In this document: positions 15,066 through 23,539 of the stretch, one piece after another | How the letters are laid out: each line of letters opens with the position of its first letter | Numbering within the stretch: position 1 is the stretch's first letter | DNA from: Tubiluchus corallicola | Taxonomy: Eukaryota > Priapulida > Priapulimorpha > Priapulimorphida > Tubiluchidae | DNA: 27,214 nt | Direction: 5' to 3' | Assembly (NCBI GenBank): GCA_030141605.1 | Contig: JAQGDQ010001285.1 | Location: 22,501 to 49,714 of the forward strand | Notes under the pieces: model-generated | Seen by the model: only the letters and a program-made list of their open reading frames with translations | What the model was told of the DNA's origin: nothing | The model's database searches: none | Made by a program: the position numbers and the translations under genes

Positions 15066-18000
15066 TCAATTTATAATGAAACTTGTTTTATGAACTATGT
15101 CATTTGCCTCTAACACCAAAAATATGACTCCCTTATTTCTATTAGAAATATTAAACTCTTTGTCAAATAAAGTTGCTGCATTTAGTTCTCCTTCTGATAT
15201 TAAGTGTCCAGTAATATCTACCAGTGTATATTTTAAAGGATGGGGTTCCTGTTCTTTTAACTTTACAAATACATTAAATTTGCCTATATTGGGATTGGGG
15301 TATACTTTAACTTCTTCAAATGGAGGTTGCAGTCCACTTTTTTCTATTGTTTTTGATTGAACTAAGTCATTTTCCTGAAAAGAAGTCAGATGCTTTATAG
15401 CTAAAAGATCTCCAATCTCGTATTTATCTGAATCATCTACTTTATATAAATTATGCACACTCAACATAGGATTATTATGATCGCGATACAATACGATCTT
15501 ACGGCGATTAACTAAATCATAATAAAACTTATCTATTTCCTTTTGTTCATCTGAGGCTATTCTATGATAAAGAAGATCTGGGTCTGGTTTCGAAGGGGTA
15601 CCTGAAAACGCTCCAATTTCATTGTCAAAAAGATCATCCATACTATATATAGCCTTAATATTGGTTCTTATTCTATATCCTTCGTGATCTGTTGCAGATA
15701 CCCAAGAAAGCCTTGCTTGCCAGTTTTCATATGAATCAATGTTTTGACTAATATAATTCCTTACATCTTGACTATTTAACTCCTTAAAATATTGAGGAGC
15801 CACATCTAAAGGATAAGTACCTTTATCAGAATAATGCCTTACCCAATCTTTAGGAAACCATTGTAATTTAGGAGAGGATAGACCAGCATATTTCTCAATA
15901 AAATCATACACTTCAGGAACTTGCTGAAACCTACGTGACGGCGGTGTAGTTTTTAGTTCCCAAGCAAAACCATAAAGGTAATCATTAAACCTTCCAAATC
16001 TATTAATATGAGGAGCTTGATTTGCTCTAGGGCCATCTTGATACATATATTTACTGTATATACCTGTTACTTCTGCCACTATACAGTCGGTTCTATTTTC
16101 TATACCTAACCATTCACATTCTTTATCGGTCAAGTTTCTTAGGTTAATTTCTGCCTTAGGACTTGCAAGGTTGTCTACTGGAGGGTATCTACGTATTTTC
16201 ATTTTATAATACAATGTGCTTTTATCTCTATATACTACTCTCAGCTCATAGTCTCCAATCTCTTTAAATGTATAATTAAAATTTCTACCTGATCCTTTTG
16301 GCTCAAGATCTTCTACTACATTACCATCTACTATTTTATTGACGTACCATTTTAAAGTAGTTTCTAAGAAATCATCAGGTATTCTATTAGCTTGGAACCT
16401 TTCTGATAAATACCACTCTGTACCTGTTTCTGTAAATGTGTGTGGATCGCTATCTGTTACTCTAAAACCTATTTCTTCATCAGGTAAAAATGTATATTCT
16501 CTATTATATTTTTTTACATAGCGTCCATATTTCCCAAAAACTGGCACATTGTCAGGCACATCGTCATAAAATTCCTCCAAATATATATATGCTCCATCTC
16601 CTTTTCCTTCTTGGAATGGTCCATTTACCCCCAAAAATCTTAAACTTATATCAAACAACTCTTTACCAGCCACAATTACCTTTTCCCCTCCTGGTCTCTG
16701 GTAATATAAGGTTAACAGATAGTAGCCCCAACCTTTTATATCAAAAGGTTTTTGTGAAAAATAATGGCCATCTGGTTCTACGTTGTTAATCAATAATGGA
16801 CCATAAGTTTGTTTGTGCAAATCTCCAAAACTATCCTCAAATGATAATTCCAGAGAATACCTACCTTTATTCTTACCCCATAGGCCATGTGCTGTATATT
16901 TAACCTGTTCTTCGCCTAAAGAGGGCCATTTAGGTCCCTCTATCATAGAGTAAAAACCATTGTTTTTACCTTTTTTATAAAGAGGTGAATCTACATGTAT
17001 TTTAATTTTTACTGTTTTCCCACCTGCCGACACAGTTATAATTCCTGGGGCTGCAATATTTCCTTTGTTTTGCCCAGTAGGAAATTCTTTACTTGTTCCT
17101 ATATCTTGTATTTCATAACCTTTATAAGGGTTATTATAACCACCAATATTATGAAGATATGATTCGCGGTTTTTTCTATAAGCATCCACCATTACATTTA
17201 TAGGACTCTTATCTCCTTCTTTATCTTCTACTTTTTTCCAAGGTTCTTCTTTTATTTCTACAAGTCCGAAAGGTGGTTCTTCGCTATTATTAGAATTTTG
17301 AGCATCCAGATAGAGAATTTCATCAGGATCGAATCCAAGCACATATGGGTCTCCATTATATTCCTCTGCAATATCATCTTTATAGTAATGGTAAAGGAAC
17401 TCCATATTTAATCCCTCACGTTGATTATTTCTTTGCTTTACAGGTTTTGTCTTTTCCTTGGGCCATATATATCCAGGCTCATAATTTTCCTTATGGGGAT
17501 CCATCTCTCTTTTAAGTGTCCAACTCCAAATGTATACAGCTTGATCACTATTATATGTCCAGTCAGGTACTTTATGTCTAAAACCTTCAGGGAATTCACG
17601 TAGTGCTATTCCATGTACTTGAGAATCAAACCCTAACCAGGGAGTAAGCTCACCAGGTGTAACAGATGGGCTACAATAATAAAATCCCTCGCCTGCAAAT
17701 CTCGCTATCCACACATCGGGCACTCCTTTTATTTTAGGTTGATTTGCTAAGGTGTAGTCAGATTTAACTGCCCAAGCAGGTTTTACTAGAAACTCTATCT
17801 TATCCCCTATAGTTCCATTAACAACATAGTCATCATCAGGATACATAGAATTGTATACATGTTTTTGTACATTATTAATGTACACAGCTACCCATGTTTC
17901 GTTAATATCATTTGCCTCAATAATACCCAAACCAGGTATTCTACAAGAGATAAAATTTGCATTTTCCTCACGCACCTCCACAATAACTGGCTGATAATCA

Positions 18001-18611
18001 CCGGAATATTTGTTTTTCGGTTTGCACTTAAACTTCGCGTCTCCTACCAAGTTTCCATATGTAAACCAGTCTACTATACCATCATGTCCTACTTCGGTTC
18101 CTTTGCATTTTTTGTCAATTTTCCAATAACTCATAACAGTATAAAATAACCTTCGTATATTATCTGAATCGCCAAAAACCATTATTGGGGCTTTCTCACC
18201 ATTAATGTTATATTGGTCTCTAGCTACTTCTAAAGTTTTATCATAACTAAACTGATCTATATTTGTTTTTTCTAATATTATTCTGTATATAAAATCTCCT
18301 TTACCATCATTTTTTGTTATATCATAAGGATATACTATAACTTCCACATACGCTTCTTTACCAGGTTCATCAGCTACTTCTGCTTTAATCCCATAGCCAC
18401 TATGACGAAAATCTTTATCAAGTTTCCGGAAGACTTCTTCACGATTAAGCATTAACATATCCTCTACACCTAGAGTAGGATCTTTCTTAGGGTTAGGAGA
18501 TTCAATTATTGATTCGTCGTTGTAAAAACCTTCTCCAAAAATCTCATAAAGACTAAAATATGAAAAGCAAACAAGCATTCCTGCTATTACACAAAATTTT
18601 TTCATAATCAC
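15066..18611 (-). CDS. Large T9SS-secreted protein of unknown function
   Basis: A 1181-residue protein with an N-terminal signal (hydrophobic residues 6-24; start at M1 or M3). It ends in a type A type-IX-secretion sorting domain: 'EVKVYPNPNIGKFNVFVKL' about 80 residues from the end, then 'YTLVDITGHLISEGEL' and a final 'VHKTSFIIN'. It should therefore be exported by T9SS and attached to, or released from, the surface. The body looks beta-rich with Ig/PKD-like segments, for example 'FNYTFKEIGDYELRVVYRDK' near residue 800 and 'APGIITVSAGGKTVKIKIHV' near 550. I see no catalytic motif of a known hydrolase. The fibre-like protein downstream probably works alongside it. Function unknown; adhesin or gliding/biofilm component is only a guess. 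Confidence 0.85.
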   Translation of the reverse strand: MIMKKFCVIAGMLVCFSYFSLYEIFGEGFYNDESIIESPNPKKDPTLGVEDMLMLNREEVFRKLDKDFRHSGYGIKAEVADEPGKEAYVEVIVYPYDITKNDGKGDFIYRIILEKTNIDQFSYDKTLEVARDQYNINGEKAPIMVFGDSDNIRRLFYTVMSYWKIDKKCKGTEVGHDGIVDWFTYGNLVGDAKFKCKPKNKYSGDYQPVIVEVREENANFISCRIPGLGIIEANDINETWVAVYINNVQKHVYNSMYPDDDYVVNGTIGDKIEFLVKPAWAVKSDYTLANQPKIKGVPDVWIARFAGEGFYYCSPSVTPGELTPWLGFDSQVHGIALREFPEGFRHKVPDWTYNSDQAVYIWSWTLKREMDPHKENYEPGYIWPKEKTKPVKQRNNQREGLNMEFLYHYYKDDIAEEYNGDPYVLGFDPDEILYLDAQNSNNSEEPPFGLVEIKEEPWKKVEDKEGDKSPINVMVDAYRKNRESYLHNIGGYNNPYKGYEIQDIGTSKEFPTGQNKGNIAAPGIITVSAGGKTVKIKIHVDSPLYKKGKNNGFYSMIEGPKWPSLGEEQVKYTAHGLWGKNKGRYSLELSFEDSFGDLHKQTYGPLLINNVEPDGHYFSQKPFDIKGWGYYLLTLYYQRPGGEKVIVAGKELFDISLRFLGVNGPFQEGKGDGAYIYLEEFYDDVPDNVPVFGKYGRYVKKYNREYTFLPDEEIGFRVTDSDPHTFTETGTEWYLSERFQANRIPDDFLETTLKWYVNKIVDGNVVEDLEPKGSGRNFNYTFKEIGDYELRVVYRDKSTLYYKMKIRRYPPVDNLASPKAEINLRNLTDKECEWLGIENRTDCIVAEVTGIYSKYMYQDGPRANQAPHINRFGRFNDYLYGFAWELKTTPPSRRFQQVPEVYDFIEKYAGLSSPKLQWFPKDWVRHYSDKGTYPLDVAPQYFKELNSQDVRNYISQNIDSYENWQARLSWVSATDHEGYRIRTNIKAIYSMDDLFDNEIGAFSGTPSKPDPDLLYHRIASDEQKEIDKFYYDLVNRRKIVLYRDHNNPMLSVHNLYKVDDSDKYEIGDLLAIKHLTSFQENDLVQSKTIEKSGLQPPFEEVKVYPNPNIGKFNVFVKLKEQEPHPLKYTLVDITGHLISEGELNAATLFDKEFNISNRNKGVIFLVLEANDIVHKTSFIIN

Positions 18612-18951
18612 ATTATTTTTAGGTTATAAAATAAAAAATGCCAGAATATTCAAGTAGGTAGGTGAGATAATTAAAATTATTTATGCTGCCTGAAGATCAG
18701 CTAGGAGAACAATAGAATACATAAAAAAATTAATTTTACAAATCCCCTCTATTTAATCATAAAAAAATATTCTATTTTTTTTATATTATTTAATTTCTTT
18801 GTGAAAAGTAAATATAGTTATATATTTCTTTTTTTCCTAAATTATTTACAACTTTTTTTAACCTACAATCAATATCATTAGGCTAAATACTTATAATAAA
18901 TGGTGAATGAGATAGAAAATAATCACAAACATTCTTTCAACACTACTATAA
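18612..18951. other. Intergenic AT-rich stretch, no gene seen
   Basis: The 5' flank of the T9SS cargo gene. I find only very short open frames on both strands and no exact minus-strand TAnnTTTG element, so the cargo promoter is not identified. Confidence 0.5.
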
Positions 18952-18977
18952 TTGTAAATAATATATTGCTATTTTTG
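18952..18977 (+). promoter_or_regulatory. Promoter-like element before the dnaB fragment
   Basis: TTG (18952-18954), 15 bases, TATTTTTG (18970-18977). The -7 part is exact; the spacing is short. It lies 33 bases before the ATG of the dnaB remnant, as if the 5' end of a dnaB gene with its promoter had been copied or left behind. Confidence 0.4.
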
Positions 18978-19010
18978 TAAAAAGCTATTGATTTTTAGAT
19001 TTGAATTACA

Positions 19011-19314
19011 ATGCCTCCTAAAAACACAAGAAGAGCAGTTTCTACAACACTTATTGCAGAGGGTGAAATTATCTCCACAAGCAATTGATTTAGAACAAGC
19101 TATATTGGGTGCATTAATGCTTGAAAAAGGCGTTGTATTAGATTTCTTTGCAAGCAATGGCACCACCTGTGCTGTAGCCCAACAACTTATAAGCAAGATA
19201 AAAGACTGCCAAAGCAAAGAACACCTACAAACTGTAAAAAATGACAACAAAAACGACAACAGATTAAATTTACTAAATTATTTGTTTAGCATAAATTTGC
19301 ATATCATTGCTTAA
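19011..19314 (+). pseudogene. Chimeric fragment: 5' end of dnaB joined to a DNA-methyltransferase motif
   Basis: ATG at 19011 opens 'MPPKNTRRAVSTTLIAEG'. One extra G at 19065 shifts the frame, which then gives 'KLSPQAIDLEQAILGALMLE'. This is the N-terminus of the replicative helicase DnaB (family: G+KLPPQAIDLEEAVLGALMLEK). After about 19130 the similarity stops, and in the same frame comes 'VVLDFFASNGTTCAVAQQL', which matches the SAM-binding motif I of beta-class N6/N4 DNA methyltransferases (LDFFAGSGTT). The frame ends at 19314 with an unrecognised Asn/Lys-rich tail. The product would have neither helicase nor methylase activity. A second, complete dnaB must be assumed elsewhere. The methyltransferase part is recognised by one motif only. 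Confidence 0.65.
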
Positions 19315-19383
19315 ATTTAAAATTCTTTTAAAGGCTTAAAAATATTTATTGCCCCCTTTCCGTGCAATTCCTTATTTTTTATA

Positions 19384-19391
19384 TATTTTTG
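19384..19391 (+). promoter_or_regulatory. -7 element (TATTTTTG) for the outer-membrane receptor gene
   Basis: An exact TAnnTTTG match 77 bases before the ATG at 19469, without a clear TTG at -33. A second exact match (TAAATTTG, 19292-19299) lies at the end of the chimeric fragment. Confidence 0.35.
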
Positions 19392-19468
19392 CGAGAGAAA
19401 GAGCAAGGATAAGATTAAAACTGCGTCAAATTCTATAATGATTAAATATAATATACATTTATTTAGGG

Positions 19469-21874
19469 ATGAAAGCAACTTTTATAGTAATATTGATTAT
19501 AACCTTATCTTTGCCACTGAAAGCTCAAAATAGTATAACTTTATCAGGAACGGTGATCGACGAAGAAGGAGAAGTTATCCAGTTTGCTACCATATCTCTT
19601 TTCGAGATAGGGAATCGTACACCTATAAAAGGTACACTCACCAATGAAAGGGGCAACTTTAGTATTCCCAAGTTAGAGTCCAAAGGATATCTTATCAAAG
19701 TAAGTTTTATTGGCTACAAAGACAAAAGGGTGAAAATAGACCTCAAAGAAGAAACCTCTTCTATTACTATAATCATAGAGCGAGCTAGTACCAAAATAGA
19801 CGAGGTAGTAGTAACAGGTCAAAAACCTGTAGTAGAATACAAAACAGATAGGCTTGTTTTTAATGTAACTAAGGACATTTCAGCCGCATCGTTTTCTACC
19901 GAAGACCTTTTAAGAAATGTGCCTGAGCTGGATGTGGATATAGATGGTAATGTTAGTATGCGAGGAAGTTCAAGTATCCTGATACTTATAGATGGTAGAC
20001 AAATAGCAGGAGATAACCAGTCTATCGTGGACGAAATACCCCCTGATGCTATAGAAAGGGTGGAAGTAATAACCAACCCTTCTGCTAAGTATGCTGCTGA
20101 AGGAGCGGCAGGGGTTATCAATATCATACTTAAAAAAGAAGGAAGAGCAGGCTTGGATGTTAATGTTAGGCTAGGAGCTACACTTCCTTTTAGAGGAAGT
20201 AGAAATTCTATAGGGATAAAGTATCAATACAATAAATTCAATTTTAACTTCAATTATGATCTTGGTGCTCGCAACTATGAAAACACTATGCTACTCAACC
20301 GAGAAACTTATGAAGATGCTGATACTACTTATTTCAAGAAAACAACCGACGATAATAGAACGGGTATGAGGCATTCATTTAGATATGGAATAGACTATTA
20401 TATAGATGCAAAAAATTTACTTAGTTTTAGAATATCCAACCGTATAAGTGATAATAACAATAATACCGACAATATTTTCAACTTTCAAGACAACAACTTT
20501 CAAACTACAGAATACTACACCAACCACAATATTAGAAATAATGACAGGTTTAGTAATAACTACTCCCTCTATTATAAAACCATTTTTGCTCATCCAAAGC
20601 ATCAACTTGTGTTTGACTTGTCATACAACGATTTTAAAAGATACAATGAAAACCAGTTTACAGAATACCTCTATGAAAATAACAAACAAACAACAATAGA
20701 CTCCTCAAAAAACAGAAATATAAACGATGATTACAAATACTACTTTACTCCTCAAATAGATTATACTCTTCCAATTGGAGAAACGACAACCATAGAAACA
20801 GGACTGCGAGTAAGAGTAGGCAATGCTGATGAGAACTTTACCACAGAAGAATATGATTTTATCAATGGGATATATCCTGAGAAAGTAGAACAACCCTTTA
20901 CATTCAAAGACGAACTATATTCAGGTTACTTTATACTTTCAAATACCATTGGTAAATTTAGCTCTCAAATAGGTATAAGGCTAGAGAACTATCATTTTAC
21001 TATAGCTGATAATGTAGAAAGAAGCTATACAGACCCTTTCCCAAGTGTTAATCTTACTTATAAGTCAACAAATGATAATCAATTTCGGTTTGGTTATAGC
21101 AAGAGGATTAACCGTCCATCATCTAAAAGACTTAATCCCAATGTGGATAACCTTAATGATACTACTAATATTACAGTGGGTAACCCCGACTTAAACCCCG
21201 AATATACCCATGTTTTAGAATTAGGATATGTAGGAAAAACGCCTATTGGTTTTCTTACACCCACATTTTACTTTCGCAATACTAGTGATGTAATAGAAAG
21301 TATAACTTCTGTAGAGAATGATGTGGCTAGTACTACTTACGACAATCTTTCCACCCGTAAGATAGTGGGAATAACGGTTAATCTCAGGTCGCAAGCATTT
21401 CATTGGTGGACTTTTAATCTTAATGGAGATGCACACTATGCTGATATAAAAATAGACGAGCGAGCTAATACTAGTAACACCAGCGCAGGCGCAATGAACT
21501 ATAAAGTATTTATTAGTTCTAATATGAAAATATGGAACGAAATAGGTTTCTATTCTTTGCTATCGTACAGGGGTCCTCGCATAACAGCACAAGGAGTTTC
21601 TGAAGGACGTTATTTCTTTATGCTTAATTTACAAAGAGATTTTTTTAATAAGAGGCTCAATGTCAGTGTAGGTGTTATAGATCCTTTTGGTTGGATGAAC
21701 TATAATAGCGAAACTGTTGGTAGTAATTTTGTGCAAACTACTGAAAGAAGTATAGATTTCACTACCTTTCGCTTTGGTATAAGGTGGAAGTTTCACAAAG
21801 GGAAAGATATTTCAGACAGGAATAAAGGACGCGACCGCCAGCAAACAGACGACAGTTTTGATGAAATGTTTTGA
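19469..21874 (+). CDS. TonB-dependent-receptor-like outer-membrane beta-barrel protein
   Basis: An 801-residue outer-membrane protein. The signal peptide ends 'SLPLKAQ' (residue 20). A CarboxypepD_reg-like domain follows at about 24-105 ('LSGTVIDEEGEVIQFATISL', 'VSFIGYKDKRVKI'), then 'IDEVVVTGQKP', then a plug domain at about 120-225 ('STEDLLRNVPELDVD', 'ILILIDGRQI', 'AIERVEVITNPSAKYAAEGA', 'GVINIILKK'). The rest is a beta barrel of the OMP_b-brl_3 type, recognised by 'NPDLNPEYTHVLELGY' and 'RINRPSSKRLNP'. The gene is shorter than SusC (about 1000) and has no SusD partner, so it is not a typical glycan importer; peptide, metal or unknown substrate is possible. The tail is acidic and basic mixed ('DDSFDEMF'). 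The GT4 gene begins 44 bases downstream. Confidence 0.9.
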   Translation: MKATFIVILIITLSLPLKAQNSITLSGTVIDEEGEVIQFATISLFEIGNRTPIKGTLTNERGNFSIPKLESKGYLIKVSFIGYKDKRVKIDLKEETSSITIIIERASTKIDEVVVTGQKPVVEYKTDRLVFNVTKDISAASFSTEDLLRNVPELDVDIDGNVSMRGSSSILILIDGRQIAGDNQSIVDEIPPDAIERVEVITNPSAKYAAEGAAGVINIILKKEGRAGLDVNVRLGATLPFRGSRNSIGIKYQYNKFNFNFNYDLGARNYENTMLLNRETYEDADTTYFKKTTDDNRTGMRHSFRYGIDYYIDAKNLLSFRISNRISDNNNNTDNIFNFQDNNFQTTEYYTNHNIRNNDRFSNNYSLYYKTIFAHPKHQLVFDLSYNDFKRYNENQFTEYLYENNKQTTIDSSKNRNINDDYKYYFTPQIDYTLPIGETTTIETGLRVRVGNADENFTTEEYDFINGIYPEKVEQPFTFKDELYSGYFILSNTIGKFSSQIGIRLENYHFTIADNVERSYTDPFPSVNLTYKSTNDNQFRFGYSKRINRPSSKRLNPNVDNLNDTTNITVGNPDLNPEYTHVLELGYVGKTPIGFLTPTFYFRNTSDVIESITSVENDVASTTYDNLSTRKIVGITVNLRSQAFHWWTFNLNGDAHYADIKIDERANTSNTSAGAMNYKVFISSNMKIWNEIGFYSLLSYRGPRITAQGVSEGRYFFMLNLQRDFFNKRLNVSVGVIDPFGWMNYNSETVGSNFVQTTERSIDFTTFRFGIRWKFHKGKDISDRNKGRDRQQTDDSFDEMF

Positions 21875-21918
21875 TTGTACCACCTATAGAAAGACAAGAT
21901 AATAAAATTATTAAAGAA

Positions 21919-23040
21919 ATGAAAATAGCGTATCTATCCACTTTTTACCCTCTTAGAGGAGGCATTGCACAGTTCAACGCTTCACTATACCGAGAACTTG
22001 AAAAATATCACCAGATAAAAGCCTTTAATTTCAAACGACAATACCCCAGTTTTTTATTCCCCGGCAAAACACAATACATCACTTCAGAGGACAATGCAGA
22101 CCCCATACCCAGCACGCAAATATTAGACTCCATCAATCCCATAAGTTATTTTAAAACAGCACAAGCCATTAAAAAATACAAACCTGATTTGCTTATCGTT
22201 AGCCATTGGATATCTTTCCTCATACCTGCATTTGCTTTCACGATGAAACTACTCAAAAAACATACTCAAATTATTGTTATATTAAATCATATAGTCCCCC
22301 ACGAACCTAAGTTTTACGACAAGCCACTTACAAAATACCTTCTCAACCAAGCTCACAAATACTTGGTAATGAACGAGGCAACCCAAAGCGAGCTATTAAA
22401 GCTAAAGCCCAATGCTTGTAATCATCTACAATTACAACCACTATTTACACATTTTTCTCCATCAGTAGATACACAGCAAGCCCGCAAACACCTTAATTTA
22501 CCATCGGATAAAAAAATACTACTCTTTTTTGGTTTCATTAGAGAATACAAAGGCTTAGATCTTTTAATACAAGCACTTGATTACTTAGACACCTCTTACC
22601 ATCTTGTTGTAGTAGGAGAGGTGTATGGCTCGTTCGATAAATACCAACAGCTCATAGACAAATCGCCTTTAAAAGATAACATTACCATACACGATGATTA
22701 TATTAGCGACGAAGAAGTAACTTACTATTTCTCTGCGGCAGATCTTTGTGTTATACCTTATAAAACAGCTACTCAAAGCGGTATCTTGTCCGTTGCTTAC
22801 CATTATAATGTACCTGTAGTAGCTAACAATGTAGGGGGTTTGAAAGATACAATACAGCACGGAAAAACAGGCTATATAGTGGAAAACCCTATGCCGCAAC
22901 AAATAGCTCATTATGTGAAAAAATACTTTGCGGATACAAAAACCCAGTGGCATAGTAATATAGAAAAACTCAAAGAAAAACTATCGTGGAAAACCTTTGC
23001 ACAAGGATTGACAAAATTTGCATTGAGGGTTAATGGTTAA
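21919..23040 (+). CDS. GT4-family glycosyltransferase
   Basis: A 373-residue GT-B fold enzyme that transfers a sugar from a nucleotide donor, most likely in cell-surface polysaccharide or lipid glycan synthesis on the cytoplasmic side. The start at 21919 gives the classic opening 'MKIAYLSTFYPLRGGIAQFN'. An in-frame TTG at 21871 would add 16 polar residues unlike the family and overlap the previous stop, so I reject it. The C-terminal Rossmann domain starts 'KKILLFFGFIREYKGLDLLI', continues 'YHLVVVGEVYGS', and carries the donor site region 'TQSGILSVAYHYNVPVVANN' plus 'VGGLKDTIQHGKTGYIVENP'. The usual E-x7-E pair is not obvious in this region: S-G-I replaces the common E-x-x-G. It is probably cotranscribed with the receptor gene. 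Confidence 0.9.
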   Translation: MKIAYLSTFYPLRGGIAQFNASLYRELEKYHQIKAFNFKRQYPSFLFPGKTQYITSEDNADPIPSTQILDSINPISYFKTAQAIKKYKPDLLIVSHWISFLIPAFAFTMKLLKKHTQIIVILNHIVPHEPKFYDKPLTKYLLNQAHKYLVMNEATQSELLKLKPNACNHLQLQPLFTHFSPSVDTQQARKHLNLPSDKKILLFFGFIREYKGLDLLIQALDYLDTSYHLVVVGEVYGSFDKYQQLIDKSPLKDNITIHDDYISDEEVTYYFSAADLCVIPYKTATQSGILSVAYHYNVPVVANNVGGLKDTIQHGKTGYIVENPMPQQIAHYVKKYFADTKTQWHSNIEKLKEKLSWKTFAQGLTKFALRVNG

Positions 23041-23228
23041 TATCTAAAAATTAGTAGGTAAAAAAACGTGATAATTATATAACTGAATTATTAAGCTAAA
23101 TCATCTTTTGTATTATACAAATAGTAAAAATTGTACATTCAATGTTCTAAACAACCTTATTCTGTTAGAGATTTTTGTGTATTTGCATTGTAAAGTTCGT
23201 TATTTATATATAGTTAAACATTAGTTTT
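23041..23228. other. Intergenic stretch, no gene seen
   Basis: Very AT-rich, with stops in all frames and no exact promoter match. It leads into the LRR remnant. Confidence 0.5.
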
Positions 23229-23399
23229 TTGAGTTGCGACAGCAACGAGCTTACAAGTTTGGATGTGAGTAATAACAAGGCTTTAGGAAATTTGTATGTA
23301 GATGAAGCCATCTTCTTTCCATTGATTGGGATGGTAATGCTCATATTCGTTATTACCCAGCTACTGGCTGCCCTTAGTAAGAGAAAATATAAAAACTAA
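23229..23399 (+). pseudogene. Chimeric fragment: BspA-type LRR joined to a C-terminal membrane helix
   Basis: One open frame of 56 codons without an ATG, preceded by an in-frame TAG. The first part reads 'LSCDSNELTSLDVSNNKAL', one unit of a BspA-type leucine-rich repeat. Without a frame change it passes into 'FFPLIGMVMLIFVITQLLAA' and the basic end 'LSKRKYKN', a transmembrane helix of the kind that ends membrane transporters. A terminator follows at once. LRR surface proteins are long and do not end this way, so two gene remnants seem fused. It could be a tiny membrane protein started at TTG 23229, but I think decay is more likely. Confidence 0.55.
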
Positions 23400-23433
23400 A
23401 AAAGTCGTGTTGCTTTGTGTGGTGCGGCTTTTT
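23398..23433 (+). terminator. Rho-independent terminator after the LRR/TM fragment
   Basis: AAAAAGTCGTGTT and GGTGCGGCTTTTT form a 13-base stem with five A-U pairs, G-C pairs and G-U pairs around a loop of about 9 bases, ending in a T-run. It is the clearest intrinsic terminator of the window. The A-run partner on the other strand would serve rlmD (convergent) too. Confidence 0.7.
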
Positions 23434-23539
23434 AGTGTTTTTTTGCAGTAACAAAGTATGGTTTTCGCTGGCTTGTTCAGGTATATTATTGCCAAGATTT
23501 TTAAGTAACAACTACTATATTTTAGCTCTTATATATAAA

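Noticed and set aside
18660-18720. Short frames with peptide-like ends near the start of the T9SS cargo gene
   Set aside because: They have 10-13 codons and no recognisable similarity.
21871-21918. TTG start for the GT4 gene overlapping the receptor stop
   Set aside because: The ATG at 21919 gives the exact family opening; the extra residues do not.
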